Source: Oceanisphaera arctica
GTDB lineage: Bacteria > Pseudomonadota > Gammaproteobacteria > Enterobacterales > Aeromonadaceae
Direction: 5' to 3'
Length of the DNA stretch: 64,000 nucleotides
Assembly: GCF_002936955.1 (NCBI RefSeq)
Contig: NZ_MPZM01000002.1
Coordinates: 1 to 64,000 of the forward strand
In this document: piece after piece, positions 15,448-24,070 of the stretch
Layout: every line of letters starts with the position of its first letter
Numbering within the stretch: the stretch's first letter is position 1
Notes under the pieces: generated by a model
What the model saw: the letters and a program-made list of their open reading frames with translations, nothing else
Databases searched by the model: none
Told to the model about the DNA's origin: nothing
Made by a program: the position numbers and the translations under genes

Positions 15448-15636
15448 CTAAAACACCGACTGACGTAATTCTTTAATATAGCCACTCTGAACCAGCAGGC
15501 CAATCGCTGCCAATTTATGCAACGGATCCGGGGGGCAGCCCTTGACGTTAGTCACCAGCTTGGTAGCAGCATTCAGACTGGACTTTCCAGTATTGTCGAT
15601 TTTAAATGACAGCTTATGTAAACCACTGGTACAAAC
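15448..15636 (-). pseudogene. Possible remnant of an unidentified protein-coding gene
   Basis: A minus-strand frame of about 62 codons without any ATG, GTG or TTG start ends with a protein-like segment (TKLVTNVKGCPPDPLHKLAA, then IGLLVQSGYIKELRQSVF). It overlaps the 3' end of the next gene. It may be the C-terminal end of a lost gene. The rest of 15225-15613 shows nothing I can identify. Confidence 0.3.
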
Positions 15637-16297
15637 CTATGCCACCCAGGATCGGCATAACGATTATGAGGGCCAATAAACCAAGGCAACCTCCACTCTG
15701 CTTTTGTATCGGTGCATACTTATGTGTTAGGGTATGTTTTTGTTTTTCATGATCATTCAACCACTTAACATGACAAGCATTACAGTAAATTTTAGTGAAT
15801 CCACTATTCCAAGCTTGGATGGTTCTTGAGTCATGCTCGGCTATCACTCTACAACGTGAGCAATGGAACGATTTGTCTTTCGGTTTTTTCTGCCGATTTA
15901 AAACGAAAAACGCGATTAGTGCGGGAACGCCAAAAGGCCAGGAACTTTCTATTTCTTGTGAGTGATAAAACTCAAACCCTGTGGCAGCAAGAGAGACCAT
16001 AATTACCAGAACTGAAATGTAGTCAACGAAATTTTTCTTTGGTGGAACAGTGCGAATGGAGCCTTTTTTGAATGTTGCTCTAGAGTCTATGGCTATACCT
16101 TCTAATACTACTTCCTTAGCCTTGAGTCTTTGCAGGGCATCTAATGTCGACTCGAAGGTCACACAGTCGCCAATTTGAGGCCGGCGAGCATTCGTTTTGA
16201 CCGCAGATATGTGGAAGAAAAGCTTTTCAGATCCATCGTCTGGCTGAATGAACCCAAAGCCCTTATCATCTTTCCATTGGGAGACTTTTCCTTTCAT
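15614..16297 (-). CDS. Cold-shock domain fused to membrane segments and a Cys-rich zinc-ribbon-like domain
   Basis: Residues 1-65 form a cold-shock domain: KGKVSQWKDDKGFGFIQPDD holds RNP1-like KGFGFI and LFFHISAV the RNP2-like strand. Two or so membrane helices follow at about 90-130 (VDYISVLVIMVSLAATGFEF, FGVPALIAFFVL). Then comes a cytosolic Cys pair domain, HCSRCRVIAEHD ... IYCNACHVKWL, which fits zinc binding, and a final membrane helix near 203-223. CSD-plus-membrane proteins (DUF1294 type) are known; the zinc-ribbon insert is less usual. RNA binding at the membrane is inference. The gene lies in an AT-richer patch. Confidence 0.78.
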   Translation of the reverse strand: MKGKVSQWKDDKGFGFIQPDDGSEKLFFHISAVKTNARRPQIGDCVTFESTLDALQRLKAKEVVLEGIAIDSRATFKKGSIRTVPPKKNFVDYISVLVIMVSLAATGFEFYHSQEIESSWPFGVPALIAFFVLNRQKKPKDKSFHCSRCRVIAEHDSRTIQAWNSGFTKIYCNACHVKWLNDHEKQKHTLTHKYAPIQKQSGGCLGLLALIIVMPILGGIGLYQWFT

Positions 16298-16438
16298 AAA
16301 TATACATCCAGTCCTTTATAGGGGCTAAGTGACTTAACGATGAAGTACGGGTAAGTATTTTTGGTGGTTTTTTAAGAGTTATTGAAAAATGGCGACAAGC
16401 CGTAATGTGCTCAGCGCTGTCCTTGGTTTAAGTTTACT

Positions 16439-16675
16439 TTACGATACGGCAAAAAACATTATACAAAAACCTGCCAGCTGAATTAAGAATGGTTTCTTCG
16501 CTACATCCCAATAAATAACAGTAAAAACAAGAATAACAGGGGCTATTAAAAAGCAAGCAACCCCCCAGGTGATGCTGACTTTGAATGACTCAATCAAAAA
16601 AAGTATTCCTCCAAAAATGAATACCAAAAAGCCGATTGTAAATATAGAAATGCCGATTGCGTTAATTGCATCCAT
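16439..16675 (-). CDS. Small membrane protein of unknown function
   Basis: This 78-residue protein consists almost entirely of three hydrophobic segments (IGISIFTIGFLVFIFGGILF, ITWGVACFLIAPVILVFTVI, FLIQLAGFCIMFFAV). The ATG at 16675 is preceded by AAAGGAGG at good spacing, which is the main evidence that it is a gene. It shares the AT-richer composition of its neighbour and may be co-acquired with it. I do not recognise a family. Confidence 0.65.
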   Translation of the reverse strand: MDAINAIGISIFTIGFLVFIFGGILFLIESFKVSITWGVACFLIAPVILVFTVIYWDVAKKPFLIQLAGFCIMFFAVS

Positions 16676-17110
16676 CTTGTTAAAACCTCCTTTTTAAATA
16701 TATTAAAATATAGGGCCTGCTTTACAGTTGATTGTTTGTTGTCCTCTTTATGATTGACGAAACATTAGGATCAAACCGTAAAATTGACACTGTTCATTTT
16801 CAGCCTGGCGAGCAAAACATGCATGCTTGAATTGTCCGCACATGAGTTGTGTTTTTTTTGAGCATGTGGTTACGGTGTGTGCCTGTATTGACCAATAAAG
16901 AGGCAGGCTACCGCCACTCTTGCAGGCGGGTGGGCCTCTGTGTGCGGCTGCGGTTGAGGCCAAACAGCCATTATTACGGCCGAACTCATACGAGGCTTTC
17001 GCATTATAGTTATGGTGGGTTGCAATTTGGAAGCGCAGCGGTAGGGTGGCATGATTTATCTGTGCGCTACATCCGGTTTTTTCTACAGGACATACAGATA
17101 TTGACAGGAG

Positions 17111-17209
17111 GGCAAAGGGATCTGCTCCGCCGACCTTCCGTTTCAGGGATGAAATGGAGAGCGTACATGGAGGTATTTACAGCGTGTCGGCGGGGCGGGC
17201 CCTTTGTCC
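17111..17209. repeat. Large nested palindromic element (family member B)
   Basis: Outer arms GGCAAAGGGATCTGC-TCCGCCGAC and GTCGGCGG-GGCGGGCCCTTTGTCC pair with few mismatches. An inner stem CCGTTTCA / TGAAATGG and the word TACATGGAGGTATTTACAGC lie between them. The arms match those of member C at 36717. The rest of the gap 16676-17319 has no gene I can support; its long open frames look spurious. Confidence 0.7.
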
Positions 17210-17245
17210 GACTGGCGCTGAGTCTGCATTCCCGCCATCGCCAGC

Positions 17246-17277
17246 AAGTTCGCGCCGAATAAATTGGCGCCTACAAG
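17246..17277. repeat. Single copy of the short GGCGCC intergenic element
   Basis: The sequence AAGTTCGCGCCGAATAAA followed by TTGGCGCCTACAAG is a small imperfect palindrome (GCGCC..GGCGC). It has the same ends as the element at 29211-29480 (GCTTGCGCCG .. GGCGCCTACAA), which there contains a tandem expansion. Confidence 0.55.
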
Positions 17278-17319
17278 GGCAGTGTTTCTGCAGGGCTTAA
17301 AACTGTCAGAGCTTTCCTG

Positions 17320-17754
17320 CTACCACTCGTCTTCAGCCTCGGGATCGTAGCCCTTGTACTGCTCTGGCTTGCTGCCGGTTTCGGCGGCTACAAAGGGATA
17401 CTGGCGGTCTGGCTGGGGCTCTCTCGGTTTCTTGCGTGATTTTGACACCTGAAAAATCCAATCGTCGCCAAAATCAAACCAGTAGAACAGCTTCTTGCCC
17501 TTGGGCAGGGGGAACAGCGACGCTATGTGGTCATCCAGCGAAAACTCTTCGCCGTCAAAATGGATGCGCTCCGAGCCGAATTCCTTGCGAGAGATAAAAA
17601 ACGAATACATGTGGTCGTTGTCGAAAGCGACCGCCTGCTGAATGGCGTCATGCAGATCGTGCAGCGAGCTGCTTTCTTCTATTTCCAGTTCGCAGCCCCA
17701 GTCTGCTTCCGCATACATACCTGAAACGAGCTGAATGGATAAGGTGATGATCAT
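17320..17754 (-). CDS. Plasmid pRiA4b ORF-3-like family protein
   Basis: This protein of about 144 residues matches the pRiA4b ORF-3 domain (often called TnpR-like of IS1096). It has an N-terminal strand IITLSIQLV, the acidic segment IHFDGEEFSLDDHIASLF, and the hallmark KKLFYWFDFGDDWIFQVS. Despite the family name, these are usually chromosomal stand-alone proteins of unknown function. I chose the ATG at 17754, which has GAGG upstream; an ATG at 17790 would add 12 residues but has no ribosome-binding site. It is flanked on the right by an AT-rich gap. Confidence 0.8.
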   Translation of the reverse strand: MIITLSIQLVSGMYAEADWGCELEIEESSSLHDLHDAIQQAVAFDNDHMYSFFISRKEFGSERIHFDGEEFSLDDHIASLFPLPKGKKLFYWFDFGDDWIFQVSKSRKKPREPQPDRQYPFVAAETGSKPEQYKGYDPEAEDEW

Positions 17755-17898
17755 GGGGGCCTCATGTTGGCTGATGTTTATCTGGTTCATTGCTATAGCA
17801 ATACAACAAAATCACGCGTCTGAGTATATTCCATAATTTTCATTTGAAGCTATAACAGCCCCACACCATGGGTGGGGCCGGTGCTGTCTGGCGGTTGC

Positions 17899-18465
17899 CT
17901 AGGGCTGATAAGCCGGCATGGGCGCCATAATGTGCACATAGGGCGTATCTTTCCACATCACCCAAGGGCCACCATTGGTGTGATCGGTGGGAAGACCTTC
18001 GAGCATGGCGGCATCGGGCACCAGTATCATCAGGTGCGGCAGCGGCTCGCTAATCCACTCGTTGCTGTCGGTGGGCTCGGTGGCATAAGGATCGGTATTG
18101 CTCTCGGGAGAGCCACCCTGCAGCATATAACCGAAACCCATGCCCTTGTTGGTATGTGGCAGCTTGTTCATCCAGGCGTGCGCCCAATCCATCCAGACTG
18201 CGTCCAGACACATGGGATCCTTGCCGGAGGTGGCCGGCATATCCGGCAGACAGGTCCAGCCGTTGTTTCCCTCGCGTAGCTCTGCCATCTCATCATTCAT
18301 GTCGGCCGGCCAGTCCAGTATGGTGGCGGTGGCACTGATGGAGGGCGGGGCCGCGCTCATGGCGCTGGCAATTTTTTCTTCCGGGGTGGCGGCAAAAGTC
18401 ATGCTGCAGGTAGCACCGAGCACAAGGCCCAGCGCAATACGAGGAAGAGGAACCAGATTGTTCAT
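17899..18465 (-). CDS. Secreted hypothetical protein
   Basis: This 188-residue protein begins with a clear Sec signal peptide (MNNLVPLPRIALGLVLGATC, cleavage after TFAA). The mature part is rich in Trp, Met and Pro, with segments WTCLPDMPATSGKDPMCLD and GPWVMWKDTPYVHIMAPMP; its two Cys could form a disulfide. It should be periplasmic or exported. The ATG at 18465 has AAGGAGC upstream, so the longer open frame from 18579 is rejected. I do not recognise a characterised family; similar proteins are annotated as hypothetical. Confidence 0.72.
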   Translation of the reverse strand: MNNLVPLPRIALGLVLGATCSMTFAATPEEKIASAMSAAPPSISATATILDWPADMNDEMAELREGNNGWTCLPDMPATSGKDPMCLDAVWMDWAHAWMNKLPHTNKGMGFGYMLQGGSPESNTDPYATEPTDSNEWISEPLPHLMILVPDAAMLEGLPTDHTNGGPWVMWKDTPYVHIMAPMPAYQP

Positions 18466-18652
18466 GGTTTGCTCCTTACTGGGGTACTGCCTGCATTTAT
18501 CGGGACGATGAATGCTCTTTATCCACAGTGTTTTAGGCATAGCAGGGCGGCCATACCTCGTCAACTTGCCGGTCGGCAACTCTGCCGGTGCTAGACTTTA
18601 ATGGAGTCAAATACCATCGCGACGGCCGTTCTGCCGCCAGGTATCGGGTGAG

Positions 18653-18680
18653 CGGCCAGTCGCCGTTGGCCGGATTTTTT
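18653..18680 (+). terminator. Terminator-like hairpin in the leader of the FAD oxidoreductase gene
   Basis: CGGCCA and TGGCCG form a stem around an 8-base loop, followed by GATTTTTT. It lies 40 bases before the FAD gene and no plus-strand gene ends upstream, so it may attenuate that gene or end a small transcript. Confidence 0.45.
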
Positions 18681-18721
18681 GTTCAGTCTGTAATTCAGGG
18701 ACCCGTTCCGAGGACCCCATC

Positions 18722-20104
18722 ATGACAAGCTTTTCCCAGAATACCATTAACGCCCTGAAAGAGGCGGTAACGGGTAGCGTGGTACTGCCCGAAGATGCCG
18801 GCTATAACGAGGTGCGCAAGATATGGAATGCCACCATAGACAGACACCCTGCGGTTATCGTGCAGTGTGCCGAGGCCGCAGATGTGCCCAGGGCACTGCA
18901 TTTTGCCCGCCAGCAGGGGCTGGAAGTCTCCGTTCGTGGTGCCGGCCATAACATTGCCGGTAATGCGGTCTGCGAGGGCGGCATCATGATCGACCTGTCG
19001 AACATGACCAGGGTACTGGTGGATGCGGCCAAAAAGATAGCTTACGTAGAGCCGGGGGCCAGGCTGGGTGATGTTGACAAGGCTACCCAGCAGCATGGTC
19101 TGGCGACGCCACTGGGCATCAACTCCACCACAGGAACCGCCGGCCTGACCCTGGGCGGCGGTTTTGGCTGGCTGACCCGACAATACGGCATGACGGTGGA
19201 TAATCTGCTTGCGGTGGATCTGGTCACCGCCGATGGTCGAGAGCTAAGGGCCAGTGAGCAGGAAAACGAAGATCTGTTTTGGGCCATCAGGGGAGCGGGG
19301 GGCAACTTCGGCATTGTGACCGGCTTCGAGTATCGGCTGCATCCGGTGGGGCCGGAGATTACCGCAGGCCTGATTGTCTTTCCCATCGCCCAAGCCAAGC
19401 GGGTGCTGCAGCAATATCGGGATTACATGGACACGGCCCCGGAAGCGCTCAACATCTGGGTGGTAATGCGAAAGGCGCCGCCGCTACCCTTTTTACCCGA
19501 GGAAGTGCACGGTAAGGAAGTGGCCGTACTTGCGGTGTTTTATGCCGGAGACCCCGCAGAAGCCGAGTGCCTGATAGCCCCGCTGCGTGATTTCGGTACC
19601 CCTTACGGCGAACATGTTGGCGTACAGCCCTATGTGGAATGGCAGCAGGCGTTTGACCCCCTGCTGACCCCGGGCGCGAGAAATTACTGGAAGTCCCATA
19701 ACTTCACCGCGCTCAATGACGAAGCGCTGGATACCATGATTGACTTTACCCACAGTCTGCCCGGACCGCAGTGCGAAATTTTTATAGGTATGATTGGCGG
19801 TGCCGCCAATCGGGTCGCCGCCAACGCCATGGCCTACGGCCACAGGGATGCCCGCTTTGTGCTCAATGTGCATGCGCGCTGGGACGAAACAGTGCAGGAT
19901 AAAACCTGCATTGCCTGGGCGCGGGAGTTTTTCAAGGCGTCCGCCCCTTATGCTTCTGCCGGTGTCTATATCAACTTCATGACCGAAGAAGAAGGCGACA
20001 GGGTAAAGGCGGCTTACGGCCTCAACTACGACCGGCTGGTACAGCTAAAGCGGCAATATGATCCCGACAATCTGTTTCACTTGAATCAGAACATAAGGCC
20101 TTGA
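18722..20104 (+). CDS. FAD-linked oxidase with berberine-bridge-type C-terminus
   Basis: The 460-residue protein has a PCMH-type FAD domain in the N-terminal half. VSVRGAGHNIAGNAVCEGG includes the His expected to bind the flavin covalently, and GLTLGGGFGWLTRQYGMTVDNL and AIRGAGGNFGIVTGFEYRL are further FAD-binding segments. A BBE C-terminal motif follows (NYDRLVQLKRQYDPDNLFHLN broken over residues 435-455). Such enzymes oxidise sugars, alkaloids or aromatic alcohols and reduce O2. No signal peptide is seen. It stands alone; the substrate is unknown. Confidence 0.9.
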   Translation: MTSFSQNTINALKEAVTGSVVLPEDAGYNEVRKIWNATIDRHPAVIVQCAEAADVPRALHFARQQGLEVSVRGAGHNIAGNAVCEGGIMIDLSNMTRVLVDAAKKIAYVEPGARLGDVDKATQQHGLATPLGINSTTGTAGLTLGGGFGWLTRQYGMTVDNLLAVDLVTADGRELRASEQENEDLFWAIRGAGGNFGIVTGFEYRLHPVGPEITAGLIVFPIAQAKRVLQQYRDYMDTAPEALNIWVVMRKAPPLPFLPEEVHGKEVAVLAVFYAGDPAEAECLIAPLRDFGTPYGEHVGVQPYVEWQQAFDPLLTPGARNYWKSHNFTALNDEALDTMIDFTHSLPGPQCEIFIGMIGGAANRVAANAMAYGHRDARFVLNVHARWDETVQDKTCIAWAREFFKASAPYASAGVYINFMTEEEGDRVKAAYGLNYDRLVQLKRQYDPDNLFHLNQNIRP

Positions 20105-20220
20105 TGGTGAAGGGCGGTCGGGTGGAATAGGTGGTGGATCTCGGAAGGGAATCGGTGCCTGGCAATCCGATCTTATGAAGCAATTAATGAAGGCAGTTAT
20201 AAAAGAAAGTTATGAAGAAA

Positions 20221-20242
20221 GGGGGCCGCATGTCGCGGCCCC
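20221..20242 (-). terminator. Intrinsic terminator after the nhaC-type gene
   Basis: On the minus strand GGGGGCCGC pairs with GCGGCCCCC and is followed by TTTCTTT. It ends the antiporter transcript just beyond the stop at 20250. Confidence 0.65.
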
Positions 20243-20249
20243 CTTATCA

Positions 20250-21755
20250 TTAGGCGGTCTGTACCTGCAGGCGACGGCTTTGCAGCCGGGACAGCAACAC
20301 TACCAGCACCAGCTGGGTGGCGATGGCGGCCAGCAACACCAGCGGGCTTTCTACCCAGCCGGCCACCACAAAGCCGGCCAGTGCAATGCTGCCGTTCAGC
20401 AGGGCGTAGGGCAGCTGAGTACGGAAGTGCTCAAACTGATCGCAGCCCGAGCCGGTGGACGACAATATGGTGGTTTCCGAAATCGGCGAGCAGTGATCGC
20501 CAAACAAACCGCCCGAGAGCACGGCACCGATGCAGGCATACAGGGGCGCATCTATGGCCACGGCGGTGGGGATCACCAGCGGCATCATGATGGCGAAGGT
20601 ACCCCAGGAAGAGCCGGTGGCGAAGGATATTACTGCCGACAGCAAGAAGGCCACCGCCGGTACCAGCCAGGCGGGGAAGCCGGCCTGGGCCCGCTCGGCG
20701 ATGTAGGCGGCGGCGCCCAGATCCTTGCCCACGCTGCTCAGGGTCCAGGCCAGGATCAGCACTATGGCCACCTGCATCATGTTGCCCATGCCCTTGAGAT
20801 ACACGGCGATGCCGTCGGTCACCCGGCGCACGCCGTAGCTGGCCATCAGGATGATCAGGGTCATGGCCGCCATGAAGTAGGCGGTAGAGAGGGCCGCGCG
20901 GAATACCGAGCCCGATACCTTTTCAAACGGAAAGCCCAGGGGGCCCAGCATGGCGGCCAGTACGCCGGCCATCACCAGTAGTGGCGCCCACACGAAAGAG
21001 GCACGGGCGTTGTCGTGGCTGAACAGGCTCTGCTGCTCTTGCGGGCCGGTGGAAATTTCGCCCCGTTCGGCGGCGCGTTCGGCCTCGGCCATGGGGCCGA
21101 AGTCCAGCTTCTTGAAGGCAATCAGCGGCACTATGGCCACCGCCAGCACGGCGTAGAACTGAAACGGAATGGCCGAAATAAAGGCTTCCCAGTCGGTCAG
21201 CGGCAGTTCAAGGGCATTAAATTCCTTTTGCAGCAGGCCCATGATGTACACGCCCCAGCCGATAAAGGGCACCAGAATCGCCACCGGCGAGGCGGTGGAG
21301 TCGATGATGAAGGCCAGCTTCTGGCGCGACAGTTTGAGCTTATCGAACAGCGGCCGGAATACCGGACCGACGATCAGAGGCGTGCCCAGATCGGAAAAGA
21401 AGATGACGATGCCGCCCAACCAGGCTGCCACCTGCGCACGGCACTTGGTGCTGACCCAGTGGGTGACCTTGCGGGCAAAGGCCTGACCGCCGCCGGATTG
21501 TTCCATCAGCGCCACAAAGCCGCCGATAAACACCAGCAGCACCAGCACGCCGGCGTTATAGCTGTCGGTCAGCTGGCCCACCAGGTGGTCTTTGACCAGA
21601 ATGCCGAAATTGTCGAGCGGATGGTGCCAGTCGTTAAGCATCACCACGCCGCTGGTTACACCGGCAAAGAGGCCAATCACCACGTTGCGGGTGCCAAGCG
21701 ATAGCAGCAGGGTGATCGCTATGGGGATCAGCGAGCTGATATGGGTTTGTTCCAT
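20250..21755 (-). CDS. NhaC-family Na+/H+ antiporter
   Basis: This protein of about 501 residues has some 12 membrane segments. The family signature region is visible in FATGSSWGTFAIMMPLVIP and GGLFGDHCSPISETTILSSTGSGCD, and an earlier segment reads FFSDLGTPLIVGPVFRP. Relatives exchange sodium for protons or, in the MleN/TetA(L)-like branch, couple antiport to organic acids or amines. The ATG at 21755 with AGGAAGGA upstream was chosen; the frame extends to 21785. It is isolated from transport partners, and its ion or solute preference is not decided by sequence. Confidence 0.88.
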   Translation of the reverse strand: MEQTHISSLIPIAITLLLSLGTRNVVIGLFAGVTSGVVMLNDWHHPLDNFGILVKDHLVGQLTDSYNAGVLVLLVFIGGFVALMEQSGGGQAFARKVTHWVSTKCRAQVAAWLGGIVIFFSDLGTPLIVGPVFRPLFDKLKLSRQKLAFIIDSTASPVAILVPFIGWGVYIMGLLQKEFNALELPLTDWEAFISAIPFQFYAVLAVAIVPLIAFKKLDFGPMAEAERAAERGEISTGPQEQQSLFSHDNARASFVWAPLLVMAGVLAAMLGPLGFPFEKVSGSVFRAALSTAYFMAAMTLIILMASYGVRRVTDGIAVYLKGMGNMMQVAIVLILAWTLSSVGKDLGAAAYIAERAQAGFPAWLVPAVAFLLSAVISFATGSSWGTFAIMMPLVIPTAVAIDAPLYACIGAVLSGGLFGDHCSPISETTILSSTGSGCDQFEHFRTQLPYALLNGSIALAGFVVAGWVESPLVLLAAIATQLVLVVLLSRLQSRRLQVQTA

Positions 21756-21785
21756 CAAGGTGTCCTTCCTGAACGGCATCTGCAC

Positions 21786-22173
21786 CGGCGGGCGAGGGCC
21801 TGCGGGTGTCGATTGAGAAGTAAATGAAGCGCTGGACTTTAAAGAAGGCGGGCCGTGGCCGCAACAGGATAATGTGTTTTTAATAGTAAAATATGCACAA
21901 CAGTCGATATTTTAATCTTTGAAAGGCCTGTTTAACCCCTTTTAATTAATCAAATGAGTCCTTTTTTGGAATTTTTATTCACTTTGAGATGTACGGGGGG
22001 AATGTTGTTTGGTGGGTGAGATTCAGTTAGGCGGCGCGCACATCATGAAAAATGGAGATTATGTATATTTTTTGCATATATATTTTTTAAAAACGGCTAA
22101 AAATTCAATATCAACGGATGCCCCCGGCTGTGATATAACAGTTACATCTAAAAACCCTGTCGGAACTCACTAA
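21786..22173. other. AT-rich gap between the divergent antiporter genes
   Basis: No gene is supported. The gap is AT-rich with several A/T runs, and contains GC-poor promoter-like sequence for both flanking genes. I see no strong palindrome or repeat. Confidence 0.5.
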
Positions 22174-23901
22174 TTGGACAATATAGAGCATCTTTTTCTG
22201 CTGACCGGGGTTTTGCTGTGTTTAAGCGTGCTGGCGACCCTGTTGTCAGCGCGTTCCGGCATTCCCATTCTGCTTATCTTTCTGCTGATCGGCATGCTTG
22301 CCGGTGAAAGCGGACCTGGCGGTATCGAGTTTGAAAGCTATTCGATGGCCTATGCCGTCGGCAACCTGGCATTGGCCATCATACTGCTGGACGGCGGCAT
22401 GCGCACCCGCATGGAGACTTTTCGGGTAGGGCTGCGTCCGGCGCTCAGCCTCGCCACCCTGGGGGTGGTGATCACCAGCGGTATTACCGGGCTGCTGGCG
22501 GTGTATATTCTGGACTTGAGCTGGATGCACGGTCTGCTGCTGGGCTCCATTGTCGGCTCGACCGATGCGGCGGCGGTGTTTTCGCTGCTTAGCGGCAGGG
22601 GCATGCACCTTAACCAGCGGGTAGGGGCCTCGCTCGAAATCGAGTCGGGTACCAACGATCCCATGGCGATTTTTCTGACCCTGACTCTGATTGGCCTGAT
22701 CACCGGCGAGATGAACGGCACCGGCGATACCCTGCTGTTTCTGTTGACCCAGTTCGGCATCGGGGCCATCGCCGGGGTGCTGGGGGGCCTGTTGCTGGTG
22801 CAGTTGATCAAACGCATCGGGCTGGCCTCGGGCCTGTATCCCATTCTGGTCACCGGCTTCGGGCTGGCGTTGTTTGCGCTTACGGCGCTGCTGGCGGGCA
22901 GTGGTTTTCTGGCTGTATATCTGGCGGGTCTGGTGGTGGGTAATGCCCGCCTGAGGCACATGGAGTCGATTTTGCCGGTGTTCGATGGTTTGGCCTGGCT
23001 CAGCCAGATCGGGCTGTTTTTGGTGCTGGGGCTGCTGATTTCGCCCGCCGACATGTGGGCGATGGCGCTGCCCGCCAGCCTGATAGCACTGGCGCTGATT
23101 TTTATTGCCCGGCCGATGGCGGTGCTGGTGTCACTGGTGCCTTTCTTCCGTTTCAATGTGCGCGAACTCGGCTTTATCTCCTGGGTGGGTCTGCGCGGCG
23201 CCGTGCCCATAGTGCTGGCGATTTTCCCCTTGATGGCGGGCATACCGGAAGGGGCCATGATCTTTAACGTGGCCTTTTTCGTGGTGCTGATTTCGCTGTT
23301 GGTGCAGGGCTCTACCTTGCCGCAGATGGCCCGTCTGCTGAAGGTGGAAGTACCGCCCGAGCCGGCGCCCCGGCGCCGCTCCATGCTGGGTATTTTTCAG
23401 GAAGACGACTTCGAGATGTTCCTCTATACGGTCAGCAGCGAGGCGATAGACGGCGTTGTGGTGCGTCAGCTCACCTTTCCGCCCCATTGTCGGGTGGCGG
23501 CGGTGTTTCGGGGTGACAACCTGCTGCCGGCATCGGGCAGCACCCGACTGGCGCTGGACGATGTGCTTTGTGTGATCGGTCGCAGCAATCACCTCAAGAC
23601 CCTGAACAACATGTTTGGCGGTGATTTGGATGCGGCGCGTAGCAAGGCGCGGGCCTTCTTCGGTGACTTTATTCTGGATGCGGATGCGCGTATGGGCGAC
23701 GTGGCGCTGATGTATGGCGTGGACGTGGACGAGAGCGAAGCCGATTTGAACCTGGGCGCTTTCATGCTGACCCACAGCAACGGCCACCCCGTGGTGGGGG
23801 ATCACTTCGTGCGTTATGACATGGTGTGGACCGTGGCCGACGTAAATGGCGACCAGGTGCTCAAGGTGGGCTTGCGCGAACACGAAATCGACAAGGCCTG
23901 A
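22174..23901 (+). CDS. nhaP2: K+/H+ antiporter NhaP2 (CvrA)
   Basis: This 575-residue CPA1 antiporter has 12-13 membrane segments. Its ion-binding region contains GSTDAAAVFSLLSGRGMHLN and IESGTNDPMAIFLTL, with the ND pair of the family. The C-terminal 170 residues are cytosolic with a TrkA-C-type domain (VVRQLTFPPHCRVAAVFRGD, VLCVIGRSNHL) and an NhaP2-specific end. The family mediates potassium/proton exchange for volume and pH control. The start is TTG 22174, giving the family N-terminus DNIEHLFLLTGVLLCLSVLA; no alternative ATG fits. Confidence 0.92.
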   Translation: MDNIEHLFLLTGVLLCLSVLATLLSARSGIPILLIFLLIGMLAGESGPGGIEFESYSMAYAVGNLALAIILLDGGMRTRMETFRVGLRPALSLATLGVVITSGITGLLAVYILDLSWMHGLLLGSIVGSTDAAAVFSLLSGRGMHLNQRVGASLEIESGTNDPMAIFLTLTLIGLITGEMNGTGDTLLFLLTQFGIGAIAGVLGGLLLVQLIKRIGLASGLYPILVTGFGLALFALTALLAGSGFLAVYLAGLVVGNARLRHMESILPVFDGLAWLSQIGLFLVLGLLISPADMWAMALPASLIALALIFIARPMAVLVSLVPFFRFNVRELGFISWVGLRGAVPIVLAIFPLMAGIPEGAMIFNVAFFVVLISLLVQGSTLPQMARLLKVEVPPEPAPRRRSMLGIFQEDDFEMFLYTVSSEAIDGVVVRQLTFPPHCRVAAVFRGDNLLPASGSTRLALDDVLCVIGRSNHLKTLNNMFGGDLDAARSKARAFFGDFILDADARMGDVALMYGVDVDESEADLNLGAFMLTHSNGHPVVGDHFVRYDMVWTVADVNGDQVLKVGLREHEIDKA

Positions 23902-23923
23902 TCACCTTTTGAATCCGGACACC

Positions 23924-23949
23924 AGAGGCAATCTCTGTGGCCTCTTTTG
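23924..23949 (+). terminator. Intrinsic terminator after nhaP2
   Basis: AGAGGC and GCCTCT form a stem with a 10-base loop, followed by TTTT, 22 bases after the nhaP2 stop. Confidence 0.6.
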
Positions 23950-23971
23950 GTACACCGCGCTGCCTGCAGAC

Positions 23972-24010
23972 TACGTCCACAGGCGACGGCGGAGTGGGCC
24001 CTTTGTGCGG
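23972..24010. repeat. Truncated copy of the large palindromic element
   Basis: The segment with GACGGCGGAGTGGGCCCTTTG resembles the right arm of the member at 17111. No matching left arm is present, so this is a half element. Confidence 0.4.
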
Positions 24011-24070
24011 ATTGAGATGACACTCAAACAGATCGACTGTTTACTGGAATAGTCATGACATGGGTAGGTG

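Noticed and set aside
16849-17262. 137-codon open frame in the gap left of the pRiA4b-like gene
   Set aside because: It runs through the large palindrome and has no recognisable domain or ribosome-binding site.
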